A stretch of DNA of 64,000 nt from Lepus europaeus (Eukaryota > Chordata > Mammalia > Lagomorpha > Leporidae): assembly GCF_033115175.1 (NCBI RefSeq), contig NC_084850.1, positions 1,673,024-1,737,023 of the forward strand, read 5' to 3'. Below the pieces are notes generated by a model. It was not told where the DNA came from. It searched no databases and was given only the letters and a program-made list of their open reading frames with translations. Of this stretch, positions 1-12,059 are shown in pieces. A program made the translations under genes and the position numbers. The stretch's first letter is position 1. Each line of letters starts with the position of its first letter.

Positions 1-254
1 ATGAAAAACCTTTGTGATTTTTTGGAGTTATCTGAGAAATCTCAATGATAGTTTTAAGCACAGAAGATAACAGTCAAGATTTTATTTTGGGAGAGCAAAA
101 TGTCTAAAGTTGTCAATTTGAACAGCTGATTAAATAGGACCATGGATGAGTGAGAACTAATACACATCTGCCTATTTAACAGCAGTTACAGTAAAAAGTT
201 TTAAAAGCAGACACAGAAAGTTATATGAATGCTTAAAAAATTTAGTTCTCTTTT

Positions 255-525
255 TACTATTTTCTTAATTAATTTGTGAGGCAGAGAGACACAGAAAGAG
301 TGAGGCACAGAGAGAAACAGCTAGTCAGAGAGGTCCCATCTGGTAATTCTCTTCCCAAACTCTCACAAGCACCAGGGCAGAGCCAGGCTGAAGCTGGGAG
401 ATTAGAACTCAATCTAGGTCACCCACATGGGCAGCAGGGGCCTAGTTACTGAAATCAAGCCCAGGCACTTCAGTGTGAGATACACGCAGGCATCTTAACC
501 ACTAGGCTAATTGCCTGCTCTAAAA
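255..525 (-). mobile_element. Old diverged C repeat, antisense
   Basis: Retains the antisense order gaggcagagagac ... gctgaagctgggag ... cacccacatggg ... ttaaccactaggctaattgc but is far from the common CSINE sequence. Confidence 0.6.
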
Positions 526-2404
526 CAGGGAAAGTATAAAATGCTAATTTTGCAATAATACATATGATACTCTCTTTAAACACACACACACACACACATA
601 CACAAACACACACTCACACACTTTCCAAACCTAAGACAGCTATGGTCATAAAAGGATTTCCTTTTCATTCAGATTCTGTCTTACATTTTGGTAACTCATT
701 CTAGAACACTCATTTGGCTTTAGGACAAAACTGCTTTTTCCTTAAAAAAAAAAGCACACCTTATATATTTGGCATAGTTAATTCAGTATAAGCCTGAGAT
801 TTTAAGTAACCGAAAGATCATGGAAACAATTTTCATGGCTGACATGCTACACATCAGACATAATTACTGTTAAAATTCTTTTTTTTTAATGAGTTCACTT
901 TCATTAATTTTTGGGAATTTAGGAACATTCCTTAATTATATCTAAATCAATAATAGTGCAACTCCTTAAGGTGAATTTGTCACTAATACAATCATGTAAT
1001 TGGGGAAAAGAAATATTACAAACAGACAGGGAAAATTGGATAATTTGTAACTTTGATTCTTTTAGTTCAGCCATGAATCAGGCATTAACACAGAAGCACA
1101 TAACTTACTGGTGAATATAAAAGAGCTGGCTTGGTAGCCTTTACATTTTTACAAGGTTTATGTTTCTGTGCATTGGGGCAAGTAAAATTACCTGCTTGAT
1201 TTGAGACTGAGGCAATCCAATCAACATTTTCAAAGGAGACCTTTAAGATTTTCTTTTTTTGGTATGTAATCTTATGGAGACTGTGGATGAAATTTGGGGT
1301 AAGGGACTGACATTGATAAAACACACAGACTAATTCCAATTAGGTTTTTCAGTCACAGATGGTTGTTACTGGGGACCCTGAGCCCCTGGAGAGTCACTGA
1401 GACCTGGAGAGACCAAAGCTCTAGTGACTATAGGCAGGTGAGGGATCGGACTTGGAAGGGAAACATCTGCAAAGGGTGGTTAGAGGGATGAAGGGGGTAA
1501 ATGAAGAAACTCAAGGGAACTGAAGGGAAGGTACAAGCTGATGAAAAGTGAGGGGAATAGAGTGGTTTGAAGGGGGAAAGCTTAGATGACCCAGTTTGGA
1601 GAGATCCCAAGTATTCCAAAGAGGTTAGTGAAGTTTCTAACTGGCTCTGTCAATAATATTTGAACACATTTGAAGATACTGATATGAGTCAACACTTGAA
1701 TGGCTAAGTATGTAAACAGCTGGGAAGAAAGGAATGGAGGCCCTGACAGAATGAGACGTGGTCATGCAATTAACATATAATTAAACAGAAGGAGAAAACT
1801 TGTAAGGTACCAGAAAATACTCCCAGTAGTTACATCTGCTACACTATCCGTATCTGAGAGCCTAAGAACTTCCTCCCCAACATCTGGATTCCAGGAATCA
1901 TATCAGTGTCATCGATCTCCAGGTTCACAGAGGGAAGTGGACTCTCCTCAATCTGCAGGCTAGAGAGCCAAGGGGACACCCTCATGCAATCTCTGGGGTA
2001 TGAGAGTGGAGAGAACCACAGCAGTCCTCAACCTCTGGGTTCAGAGATGAGAGAGAGCCCCCCATCCCCAACAAACTCCAGGTCTGGAAAGCTGAGGGTA
2101 CCCCGTTGCACACTTTCTATGTACTGAAAGAACAAAAGAGGCCTTGGAAAAGCTGCAAATAAAAGATTTCATGGCTAGAAAGAATAAAACTCCTTACCAT
2201 TACATTACAAGAGACTTGTGGCTGAAGTGGATGAGAAAATGTAACTCACCACCATGTATCCCAATTTACCCAGCTAGGATGGACACAAAGAATGTGGAAA
2301 CTCATTTGAATATCTTGGTGACATTAAGGGTACAAGGGCCACTGCATGCCATCTTGGATGCAGCATGTTTAACTGTCACATAAAAACAAATCTCATGTCT
2401 AGCA
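526..2404. other. No recognisable gene
   Basis: AT-rich up to 1.3 kb, then mixed sequence with short accidental frames. Apart from a (CA)n tract and an A10 run I see nothing I can name. Confidence 0.5.
580..622. repeat. Imperfect (CA)n
   Basis: Eight to nine CA units followed by CATACACAAACACACACTCA. Confidence 0.9.
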
Positions 2405-2766
2405 TTTATCCAACAGTGGGTTAAACTGCTTCCTGCGACACCAGCATCCCATATAGATGTCAGTTCATGAACTGGCTGCTCCACTTCAGATTCATCTCCC
2501 TTTTAATGTGCATGGGAAAGCAACAAAGGATGGCTTAAGTACTTGGACCCCTGCACTCACGAGGGAGACCCTGATGGAGTTCTAGGCTCCTGGCTTCAGC
2601 CTGCCCCAGCCCCACCTGTTGCAGCCATTTGTGGAATGAACTTGCAGATGAAAGAGTTCTCTCTCTCTCTCTCTCTCTCTCTCCCTCTCCTTCTTCCTCT
2701 CCCTCTCCCTCCCTCCCTTCCTTCTCCCCGACTCCGTAACTTTACCTTTCAAATAAATACATCCTA
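2405..2766 (+). mobile_element. CSINE, sense
   Basis: Blocks GGCTGCTCCACTTC, CTAGGCTCCTGGCTTCAGCC and a CT-rich tract precede a TTTCAAATAAATACATC tail. The left end is diverged. Confidence 0.85.
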
Positions 2767-3118
2767 AAAATAAAAAATAAAAAATCAATCCCTTTGGATT
2801 TATACAGGAAATGTTATTGCTGCATCATATAGTGGTTCTATTTTTAATATTTTGCAGACCCTCCATAATGCTATCTATAATAACATTCTCAACAAACATG
2901 TAACAGAATCCGCTTTTCTTTACACCCTCGCCAATGCTTGTTATCTCTTATCCTTCTGACATTGACCATCCTAGGAGGTGAGAGGCAATATCTCATTGTG
3001 GTTTTATTTTGTATTTCCCTGGTGATTAATAATATTGAGCATCTTTTCATAAAATATTGGCCATTTGTATGCCTTCTGTGGAAAATGTTTATTAAGTTCA
3101 TTCGCACACATTTCAGAC

Positions 3119-3448
3119 TGATTTATTTATTTATTTATTTATCTATTTACTTGAAAGTCAGAGTTACAGACAGACAGAGAGAAATAGATCTTCCATCTGC
3201 TGGTTCACTCCCCAAATGGTCACAACTTCTGGGACAGGCCAAGCAAGGCCAAAGCCAGGAACCAGGAGCTTCATCTGGGTCTCCCACATGGATGAAGGGG
3301 CCCAAGGATATATGGGCCAACTTCTGCTGCTTTCCAGGGCACATTTAGCACAGAGCTGGATCAGAAGTGGAGCAGCCAGCCCATATGAGATGCTAGTGTC
3401 ACAGATGGCAGCTTCACCTGCTACGCCACAGTGCTGGCGTAGCACATT
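3119..3448 (-). mobile_element. CSINE, antisense
   Basis: Starts with (ATTT)n, then GAGTTACAGACAGACAGAG, and ends with TACGCCACAGTGCTGGCG. Inserted into the inverted part of the L1. Confidence 0.9.
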
Positions 3449-3761
3449 TTAAATTGAGTTATTTGGTATTTGCTACTGAGTTGTACGAGTTCTTTATTTT
3501 GGATACTAGCTCCTTATCAGATATGCGGTTTGTAAATATTTCCTCCCTTACTTCAGGTTATCTTATCATTTTGTTGATATTTTCCTTTTTCATGCATAAT
3601 TTTCTTATTTTGATGTACTTACTCATTTTTTATTTTGTTGTCTATACTTTTGGTGTCATATTCCCCAAAAAAATCATTGCCAAGACAATTTTCATGAAAT
3701 TTTTCCCCTATGTTTTAAGATTTCACTATTTTTAGGTCCTATTTTAAGACTTTAGTCTTTT

Positions 3762-4132
3762 ATTAAGATTTATTTATTTATTTGAAATTCAGAGTTACAC
3801 AGAGAGAGAAAGAGAGGCAGAGAGAGATAGAGAAAGAGAGACAGAGAGAGACAAAGAGAGAGAGAGAGAGAGGTCTTCCAACCGCTGGTTCACTCCCCAG
3901 TTGGCAGCAATGGCTGGAGCTGTGCCAATCTGAAACCAGGAGCCAGGAGCTTCTTCCCAGTCTCCCACACAAGTACAGGGGCCCAAGGACTTGGGCCATC
4001 CTCCACTGCTTTCCCAGGCCACAGCAGAGAGCTGGATCAGAAGTGGAGCAGCCAAGACATGAACTGGCGCCCATATGGGATGCCAGCACTGCAGGCAGCA
4101 GCTTCACTCACTACACCACAGCCCCGGCCCAC
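3762..4132 (-). mobile_element. CSINE, antisense
   Basis: Full-length copy ending CACCACAGCCCCGGCCC. Target duplication AAGACTTTAGTCT at 3746-3758 and 4133-4145. Confidence 0.95.
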
Positions 4133-4340
4133 AAGACTTTAGTCTGTTTTGAACTGATTGCTGAGTATAATATAAGAGAAGGGTCCAATATCTTTGTGTG
4201 TGTGTGTGTGTGTTGGTTTTTGGGGTTTTTTTGTGTGTGTGCTTGGACATCTGGTTTTTCCAACACTGTTTACTGAAAAGTTTACCCTTTCCCCATTGTA
4301 TATTCTTGATGTCTTTTCTGAAAATTAGTTGATTGTCTAT

Positions 4341-4549
4341 TGTGGCCCGGGAGTGCAGTTTAGGATGGCCCAAGTCCTTGGGCCCTGTACCCGCATGGGA
4401 GACCAGGAGAAGCACCTGGCTCCTGGCTTCAGATCAGCATGGTGCGCCGACTGCAGCACACAAGCCGCAGTGGCCATTGGAGGGTGAACCAACGGAAAAA
4501 GGAAGACCTTTCTCTCTCTCTCTCACTGTCCACTCTGCCTGTCAAAAAA
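4341..4549 (+). mobile_element. CSINE, 5'-truncated, GTCAAAA-tailed subfamily
   Basis: Starts inside the element (TGTGGCCCGGGAG) and ends CACTCTGCCTGTC plus A10. Target duplication near AAAATTAGTTGATTGT (4321) and AAAATTAGCTGATTGT (4550). Confidence 0.9.
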
Positions 4550-4718
4550 AAAAATTAGCTGATTGTATATGCTACCATATGATCCAGAAATCTCCCTTCC
4601 AAAGGAAATAAAATAACTGTCTAACAGATATCTGGACTCCCATGTTCGTTGCAACATTATTCACCATATGAAACCTAGATGCCCATCAACAGATTAACAG
4701 ATAGAAAAGTATTATAGG

Positions 4719-5040
4719 GGCCGGCCCTGTGGCTCACTTGGTTAATCCTCCGCCTGTGGCACTGGCATCTCATATGGACGCCTGATTCTAGTCCCGGTTG
4801 CTCCTCTTCCAGTCCAGCTCTCTGCTGTGGCCCGGGAGGACAGTGGAGGATGGTCCAAGTGCTTGGGCCCGCATGGGAGACCAGGAGGGAGCACCTGGCT
4901 CCTGGCTTCGGATTGGCACAGTGCCAGCAGTGGGGGCCATTTGGGGAGTGAACCAATGGAAGGAAGACCTTTCTCTCTGTTTCTCTTTCTCACTGTCTGT
5001 AACTCTACCTGTCAAATAAATAAATAAAATCTTAAAAAAA
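4719..5040 (+). mobile_element. CSINE, sense
   Basis: GGGCCGGCCCTGTGGCTCAC start and CTGTCAAATAAATAAATAAA tail; AGAAAAGTATTATA-like target duplication on both sides. Confidence 0.95.
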
Positions 5041-5104
5041 GAAAAGTGTTATATATACATATATATTTGAATATTATTCAGCCCCTAAAAACTAGGAAAC
5101 CCTG

Positions 5105-5419
5105 GGGCCGGCGCTGTGGCATAGTGGGTAAAGCCGCCACCAGCAGTGCTGGCATCCCAGGCACCAGTTCGAGTCCAGCTGCTCCACTGCCAATCCAGCT
5201 CTCTGCTATGGCCTGGGAAAGCAGTAGAAGATGGCCCAAGTGCTTGGGCCCCTGCACTGCCGTGGGAGAACCGGAAGAAGCTCCTGGCTCCTAGCTTCAG
5301 ATCGGCACAGCTCTGGTCATTGCAGCCATTTGGGGAGTAAACTAGTGGAAGACCTCTCTCTGCCTCTCCTCTCTCTGTGTAACTCTGCTTTTAAAATAAA
5401 TGAATAAATCTTAAAGCAA
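5105..5419 (+). mobile_element. CSINE, sense
   Basis: GGGCCGGCGCTGTGGCATAG start; flanked by TAGGAAACCCTG and TAGGAAGCCCTG. Confidence 0.95.
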
Positions 5420-5849
5420 ATTAGGAAGCCCTGACAATGGTTATAGCATGTATGAACTTTGAGAGTATTATGTTAAGTGAAATAAACCAGACACAGAAAG
5501 ACAAATACTGAATTATCTTGCTTGTATGTGGAGTCTAATATTTTAAAAAGTCAAATTCATTTTAGCAGGGACTAGAATGATGTTTATCAACGGCTTGGAG
5601 TTGGTGAAGGGAAAGGAGAAATACAGGCCAAAGGGCACATACTTTCAGCTGTAACATGGATAAACTTCTGGAAATCTGATGTACAGCATAATAGCTATAG
5701 TTAATAATAATGTACTGTGTACTTGAAGTCTATAAGAGTGTCTAGTGTCTTCCAAAAAATGTTAACTAGGTGAGAGGACAGATATGCTAATTAGCTTCAT
5801 TGTGATTTTCATGTTACAACATATGCCTACACTGAAGCATCATGTTTTG

Positions 5850-6201
5850 GGGCCAGCACTGTGGCGTAACAGATAAAGCTGCCACCTGCAGTGTCGGCAT
5901 CCCATATGGGCTCCGGTTCATGTCTCGGCTGCTCCACCTCTGATCCAGCTCTCTGCTATGGCCTGGGAAAGCAGTGGAAGATGGCCCAAGTCCTTGGGCC
6001 CCTGCACCTGTGTGGGAGACCCAGAAGAAGCTCCTGGCTTCAGATCAGCACAGCTCCGGCCAGTGGTTCACTGAGGAGTGAACCAGCAGATGGAAGACCT
6101 CTCCCTCTGTCTCTCTCTCTCTCACTCACTCTCTCTCTCTCTCTATGTCTCTCCTCTCTGTGTATAACTCTGACCTTCAAATAAATAAATAAATCTTAAA
6201 A
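5850..6201 (+). mobile_element. CSINE, sense
   Basis: GGGGCCAGCACTGTGGCGTA start; CATCATGTTT repeated on both sides; inserted in the L1 3' UTR. Confidence 0.95.
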
Positions 6202-6896
6202 AACATCATGTTTATGCACAATAAGTATATGAAATGTTAATTTATTAATCATATCTTAACAAAACTTGGGTAAGGGAACAAATCATGACTGAATGAAGAG
6301 AAATTTTACTTGAAAGGCTTTTTGCAACTGAAGCAGGGTTGGAATGCGAGTGAGGGGTGCAGCAATACGGAGAACACTCTATGAGGTCCACAGGCATCTC
6401 AAGGATTAGAGAAGAAGGGGTTAAAGGTGGGAGTAAATGAGCCTAGAAAGAACCTGGTGTGATGATGTGGGGTGATCAAGTAGTAGATGAGAGAATTTTT
6501 TACCTGTAACCAGTCTACTCTTAAAAGGAGCTCTTAAATTATTCAAAACAATTGAAAGGGAGGAATCCTCCCAAATTCCTTCTATGAGGCCAGCATCACC
6601 TTAATTTTCAAACCTGTGAAATATACAACAATGAAAAAGAACTATAGACCAATATCCCTGATTAACAAGGATGCAAAAATCCTCAACAAAATATTAGCTA
6701 ATCAAATCCAACAATACATCAGAAAGATCATTCACCTAGACCAAGTGCAATTTATCCCTGGTATGCAGGGATGGTTCAACATTCACAAATCAATAGCACA
6801 CAATTAATTAATCACATTAAGAAACTGAAGAATAAAGGCTATATGATTATGTCAATGAATGCAGGAAATGCATTTGATAAAATATAACATCCTTTC

Positions 6897-7943
6897 TTTT
6901 TCTTTTTTTATAGATCAATTTATTTAGAATTACAAATATTAAGAATAAAAGATTTATGCATTTCTTAGTTAACATAACAGCTTAGCTCAATATAAACTCT
7001 GCACTACAGTTCTGCAGTGACACAATACCAACAAAGAATACAGAAGCATTTTTAAACTATACAAAAATTTCAAATGGAAAATAATCTTGTTTGAGTTTTA
7101 TTATACATTAACATATATAAAAGTCTCATTTTATGAGACATCTAAAAGAATTAAAACCACCACTACAGCCCTATCTGAAACTCCAAATCTGAAAACAATT
7201 TATTATATTTTGACTCTATAATATTCTATATTAAAACAAAGAAAATTACAACTACATACGTTTTTACAAGATTAACATTTTAGGCAGGGGTTTCCTTTAA
7301 AAACACACACACACACACACACACAAGAAAACAAAACAACCAAAACCAAACCTCTCTTCTGCATTTCACAGCACTGGTTATTATATTTGTTTTCCTTATA
7401 AAATCTTTTTACTTTATAAATTGTGTACTGTTGGATTTTAACCAGTAATCTGGTATAAAGTTGTGCAAATAAACAAAAAATATGAAAATAGTGTGTTATC
7501 AGTCTTTTATATCTTAATAAATCTCCTAACAATAGCACTTTTTGCCCTGAATCAACAGGAAAGACATGCCAAATCCACTTTGGAAATTTAGCATTATGCA
7601 GTAATGGTTTTTTCCTGCTCCTTCATTTTCTTTCACAAACAACAAAAGTTTCTTTTATAAATTATGATAAATTAAAATATTATTATAAAATGATCTACAG
7701 AACCATGTCACATTCCAAGTATATATCCTATATACTTGTAAAGTTCATACGTCCCATCTATATTCCAGTGGCTTCCTTGAAACTAGGACTTCCTACACCT
7801 CATGATGTTATCTTCTGAAGACTGAGATGGTGAGCAACTAAATCAGCCGGAGTTAGTTTTCCGGGTGGAATTTCCACATTGCCACCAAAATGCACATAAA
7901 AACCAGGTTTCTTCATGTTCTCCACTGCAGGATTGCCTGCATG
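6897..7943 (-). pseudogene. Processed retrocopy of an unidentified mRNA
   Basis: On the - strand the insert ends with AATAAATTGATCTATAAAAAAAG, a poly(A) signal plus tail (tail at 6897-6913). It is flanked by an 18-bp target duplication (6879-6896 and 7944-7961, one mismatch) inside an L1 ORF2. The 5' end is truncated. What remains of the coding part is about 46 codons (NPAVENMKKPGFYVHFGGN, ..LTPADLVAHHLSLQKITS, stop at 7802-7804), followed by some 900 bases of AT-rich 3' UTR. I do not recognise the parent gene. Confidence 0.85.
7303..7324. repeat. (AC)n microsatellite
   Basis: Eleven AC units inside the retrocopy, i.e. (GT)n in the 3' UTR of the parent mRNA. Confidence 0.95.
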
Positions 7944-8279
7944 AAAATACAACATCCTTTCATGAAAAAAAACCCTACACAGATTGGATATAGAAGGAAC
8001 AAACTTCAACAAAATATATGACAAACCAACAGCCTGCATCATATTGGATGGGGAAAAGCTCGAAGTATTTCCACTAACATTTTGAACCAGACAAGGATGC
8101 ACCTTCATCATTATTACTCCACATAGTCCTGGAGACCAGAAATCTGTTGAAGGACAGCCAGATTCCTAGGCTTCCTGGAACACTGTATTCTTCCACAATT
8201 TATACTCACATTTGATTTCATGGTCAAACCAGAAGTTTCTAGGGTTGTTGTGGGTATATAGAAATATGGGGGGAGGGGG

Positions 8280-8582
8280 GGGCTGGCACTGTGGCATAGT
8301 AGGTTGAGCTGCCACCTGCCGCTCTGGCATCCCATATAGGTGCTGATTCGAGTCCTGGATGTGCTACTTCTGATCCAGTCCCTTGATAATGTGCCTGGAA
8401 AATCAGCAAAGATGGCCCAAGCCCCTGGGTCCCTGCACTCATGTGGGAGACCCAGTAGAATCTCCTGGCTTTGGCCTGGCCCAGTCCAGGTCATTGTAGT
8501 CATTTGGGAAGTAAACCAGTTAATGGAAGATATTTCTCTCTGTAATTCTGACTTTTAAATAAATATTTTTTTTAAAAAAAGA
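8280..8582 (+). mobile_element. CSINE, sense
   Basis: GGCTGGCACTGTGGCATAGT start, with a short pyrimidine tract before the TAAATAAATA tail. Confidence 0.9.
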
Positions 8583-10122
8583 AAGAAATATTGGAAAGGA
8601 CCCTTTTAACTTAAAAAAAACTGTGGGGATAAAAAGAAAACCCTTTCAGTCCAAGGCTTATCTGCCAACCTGGTTATAATAAAAAAATTTGGAGTCAGAT
8701 AAGTATGTGATAGAGCCCAGATACTGCTGTTCCAGTGTGACTGGAGAGATTTTTTTCACCATATAGATTTTTCATCACTTTCCTTATCTCTATAATAAAC
8801 TTATTGGGAGGAATCAATGAGAAAATGAATATAAAATTCTAGCAAAGTATGTTGCCCCAAATGTGTATTCAACAAATCACAACTATTGAGGTGCTTATTG
8901 CTGTCAGGATCCAGCATGTCACTAGGTTGTGCTGGCTTGTCTTTCCAAGCTGCAAGAAATAATCAGCTTAAATTCAATATGTATTAAACCCTTTGTATTG
9001 TTTAAAGAAGGTTGCTCTTGGAAATACATTCCCAAGTTATCACAGGGAATATTAAAGATTTATATGAAATTTTAAGTTTTGACATCCTCAGATTCTTTTT
9101 AGGTACCCAATGATCCTATGAGTTATAAAGTATTTATGTCTTAAACTCTTTTTGATTAGATAATACATTCCCCACAGTTCAAAAACAAAAATCTTACTCT
9201 TACTCTTGCCCCCAACTACACTGATTTTCCTTCCTGCCTTCCAGTCCCAGCTCAGGGAAACCACTTTTATTAATTCAAAAACATTTTTTGCATTTTGGTA
9301 TTTATGTAAATACAATAAATTTAACTATTTTTTCCTGTCTTAAGATAACTATTCAATAAACTGTGTTAGGCATCTTTCAAAAAGAAAAAGAAGAAGGGAT
9401 TGTGAAGTGTGATTGCTAGCTCAGGGCTTTGGAAAAGGAAGAGAAGCTACCTGAAGTTGTCCAACAAGTGTCTTGTTCCTACTTACCAGTGGAAACAAAT
9501 AGTTCATTCAGCTAATCATTTATGAGGCAAAGAACGGGAATTTGGGGGATGTCAGGGCTGGATTTGTGATAGGTCAACAAAGGAGGCATCTGCTACGTGC
9601 TATTCAAGTCATATGAGGGAGCAGTATTCTTTGCAGGAGGCTTTTTGCCACAACACAAAAGGCTGAGGGATTTCTCAACCTTCTGGGTGGTCCGGGTTTA
9701 CAGGGTTCAGGTAAAATGCACCATGATCTCCTCACCCCTCAGCAACTTTTTGTTTTTAAGGAAAGACTAGGGAGGAGCCAAGTCTAGCAGTGAGAAGTAG
9801 AATGAAGTACAGAGGTGCTCGGGACAGCTCTGCTCACAGCCTCATCCTGTATGAGACTGGGCAGCTGGTGGTGTCATCCAGAGGGTGCTGTGGACTGCTG
9901 TAAGGAAAGCCGTCTGGTCTGTGACCACGTGGCAACGCCAAGTTATCATTTTCTCCAGTAAGGAGAAGGAAATTAATTTAAGAGATAGTCCAAAGTATGT
10001 TCTTATTAAGTGCGCAGAATGGAGGTTTGGGTTACAGTGTCATGTCTCACCTAGGAAACATTTTCAATTAAAGGAGAATAATGCAATATTTGTACATATC
10101 TTACTTGGTGACATTTAGGTTT
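8583..10122. other. No recognisable gene
   Basis: AT-rich intergenic sequence without clear exon or repeat signal; 9050-9340 may be an old LINE fragment but I cannot place it. Confidence 0.45.
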
Positions 10123-10459
10123 GTTTTTGTTTTTGTTATTGTTTTTTGACAGGCAGAGTGGATAGAGAGAGAGACAGAGAGAAAGGTCTTCCTTTGCCGT
10201 TGGTTCACCCTCCAATGGCCGCTGCGGCCGGTGCATCTCGCTGATCTGAAGCCAGGAGCCAGGTGCTTCTCCTGGTCTCCCATGGGGTGCAGGGCCCAAG
10301 CACTTGGGCCATCCTCTACTGCCCTCCCAGGCCATAGCAGAGAGCTGGCCTGGAAGAGGGGCAACCGGGATAGAATCCAGCGCCCCGACTGGGACTAGAA
10401 CCCGGGGTGCCGGCACCGCAAGGTGGAGGATTAGCCTTAGTGAACCGCGGTGCCGGCCA
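10123..10459 (-). mobile_element. CSINE, antisense, GTCAAAA-tailed subfamily
   Basis: T-rich start then TTGACAGGCAGAGTGGATAG, ending AACCGCGGTGCCGGCC. ACATTTAG target duplication on both sides. Confidence 0.95.
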
Positions 10460-11399
10460 ACATTTAGTTTTAAAAGTCTTCTGCTTTTGACATTTTTATT
10501 AAAATATGATTTTTAAAAAGCCCTGCTATTCGTACCAAATACAGCAAAAGTTACATTCTGTCAGCTCACAACTTCTGGCCCTGGTAATCTCAGAGCAGTG
10601 CTACACAAAGCATGGGCAGGGAACTGCAATAGCCGCTAGAGTTTTGGTACTTTTGCAGACTCTGAGCTCTGCCAAGACCTCCTGACTCACAACTTGAACT
10701 GCTACCACCACCTGCTCTGGGAAATGTGTGTGCACTTTGTAATCTGCTACCAGTGTCCCACCAGTGCCCCTTGCTGGAACAGGGCTTTAGGGTCCCCAAT
10801 AGCCCCAAGGAAAACAGCTAAGTCTTCCCTCTGTGGAAGAAACCTGCTTTGGGAAGGAAAAGAGAGAAGTTTCGGTACCTCGTGGGTAATTCTCCTGTAA
10901 TCACGAGAATAATGGGAGAATGAAATCTTGATAGTTTTCTGTCTCTCAATGAGCCTTGAAAAATTGCATGTATTTGTAAAATGGAGGTAGTAGCTGTATT
11001 TTTTTTTATTTTTTGCCGTCCCCTAGGACACAGTGGATAAAAATTAACAAGGACAGAGATGTTTGGTTAGTTAGTAGGCACCGAGCTTGTAGTTTGCACC
11101 TGGGCCTATACTTTGCACATAGCCCTGTGTGCATAGCTTAGAATACACAAACAGGAGGAGCCACTGGTGAAAGTCAGAGACAGTCCCAGTCCAGTGGGTG
11201 AGAGACACGTACCATAGTAGCCGCAATGGTTGCTGGGACTGATGTGACAGGTGGTGGTCCTGTCGGCCTCTATTGAGCACATACAAGCTGGACTGTGAGC
11301 AACTCTGCAACGCAACAGTTCTCAGTACGGTTTGAATTCTCTGTTCCCTCTCCAGTCATGACTCAGAGGGGAAAGGTACGGTGGACAGGGCACAACCCC
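10460..11399. other. No recognisable gene
   Basis: Transition from AT-rich to GC-rich sequence upstream of the candidate PNMA5 promoter. No exon signal was convincing. Confidence 0.45.
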
Positions 11400-11606
11400 T
11401 TTATTGCAGGAGTGGGGGTGGAGGTGGAGATGGGGGTGGGCGTGGCTGTAGACGTTGCCAGGGCGCAGGAGCAAGTGGGCGGTGCTGAAGACCGTCCTTA
11501 CCCGACAATTTCTTTCCCGCCACAAACTCGCGGCTCATTCCGTACAGTGGCGGCGGCAGAGTGGCCACGCTGCACGGGCGCTGTGGCCTGGAGGCATTCC
11601 CAGAAG
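11400..11606 (+). promoter_or_regulatory. CpG-rich patch, candidate PNMA5 promoter and first exon
   Basis: A local GC- and CpG-rich stretch in an otherwise CpG-poor region, ending at a good splice-donor context (CCAGAAG|GTAAGG, GT at 11607-11608). It lies 3 kb upstream of the PNMA5 coding exon on the same strand. No TATA box was identified. The assignment as 5' non-coding exon is inference. Confidence 0.35.
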
Positions 11607-12059
11607 GTAAGGAGCTGGGTTTGGGCACAAAAGGGAACCAAGGTTACAAGAGATTCCCTCCAATGATCCTGACTGTCCTCCATGAGGTCCCAGGGGCCAG
11701 TGGCCAGTGGCCTTAGATTCCCCTGGAAGCAGAATCCTAGGGGTCCCTGATATTTCCAGTTATCATGAGTGGCCTCAGAACTTTAGGAGGGCCCATTCTA
11801 CCCCAGACCTGCCCAGATGTAGCAGTAAGGACAACTGGTACTGGCCCTTACCCTTGCGGGAAAGTGGCTTTGGCCATTCCTGTTCTAGCCTCTAGCTACC
11901 TCTGCTGACTAGATGTGTCCCTGCTCGGAGTAGTGGAAAGGGTGTGTGAGGTTAGGAGTGAATGGGACAGCCTGATGGGTACAGGAGGTTAAAGATAATA
12001 AGGTGGGGGAAAGGAGTACAAGGAAATGGGAGTGAGGAACTTGGGTGAGTGCAGGACGT

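Larger units (their letters stand above)
2770..6275. mobile_element. L1 3' fragment with 5' inversion, broken by SINEs
   Basis: Segments 2767-3118, 3449-3761 and 4133-4340 are L1 3'-region sequence in antisense (e.g. CATTGTGGTTTTATTTTGTA). Segments 4552-4718, 5041-5103, 5420-5849 and 6202-6275 are sense (CTACCATATGATCCAGAAAT, then the 3' UTR TATAGTTAATAATAATGTAC). The antisense part stops near the L1 position at which the sense part starts, the arrangement left by twin priming. The switch lies near 4560. Confidence 0.75.
6515..8140 (+). mobile_element. L1 ORF2 relic (reverse-transcriptase region)
   Basis: 6515-6896 decodes to L1 RT sequence such as [20 protein letters not shown]. After the retrocopy, 7944-8140 continues the same element (GGATATAGAAGGAAC, ACAAGGATGCACCTTC, ACATAGTCCTGGA). 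Stops and frameshifts are present. Confidence 0.88.

Noticed and set aside
3782-4276. 164-codon frame rich in Arg/Glu
   Set aside because: Translation of the (GA)n part of an antisense SINE running into L1; similar frames occur in many SINE copies here.
11295-11666. 123-codon + strand frame over the CpG-rich patch
   Set aside because: No recognisable domain; the stretch looks like a promoter or 5' exon with a splice donor inside the frame.
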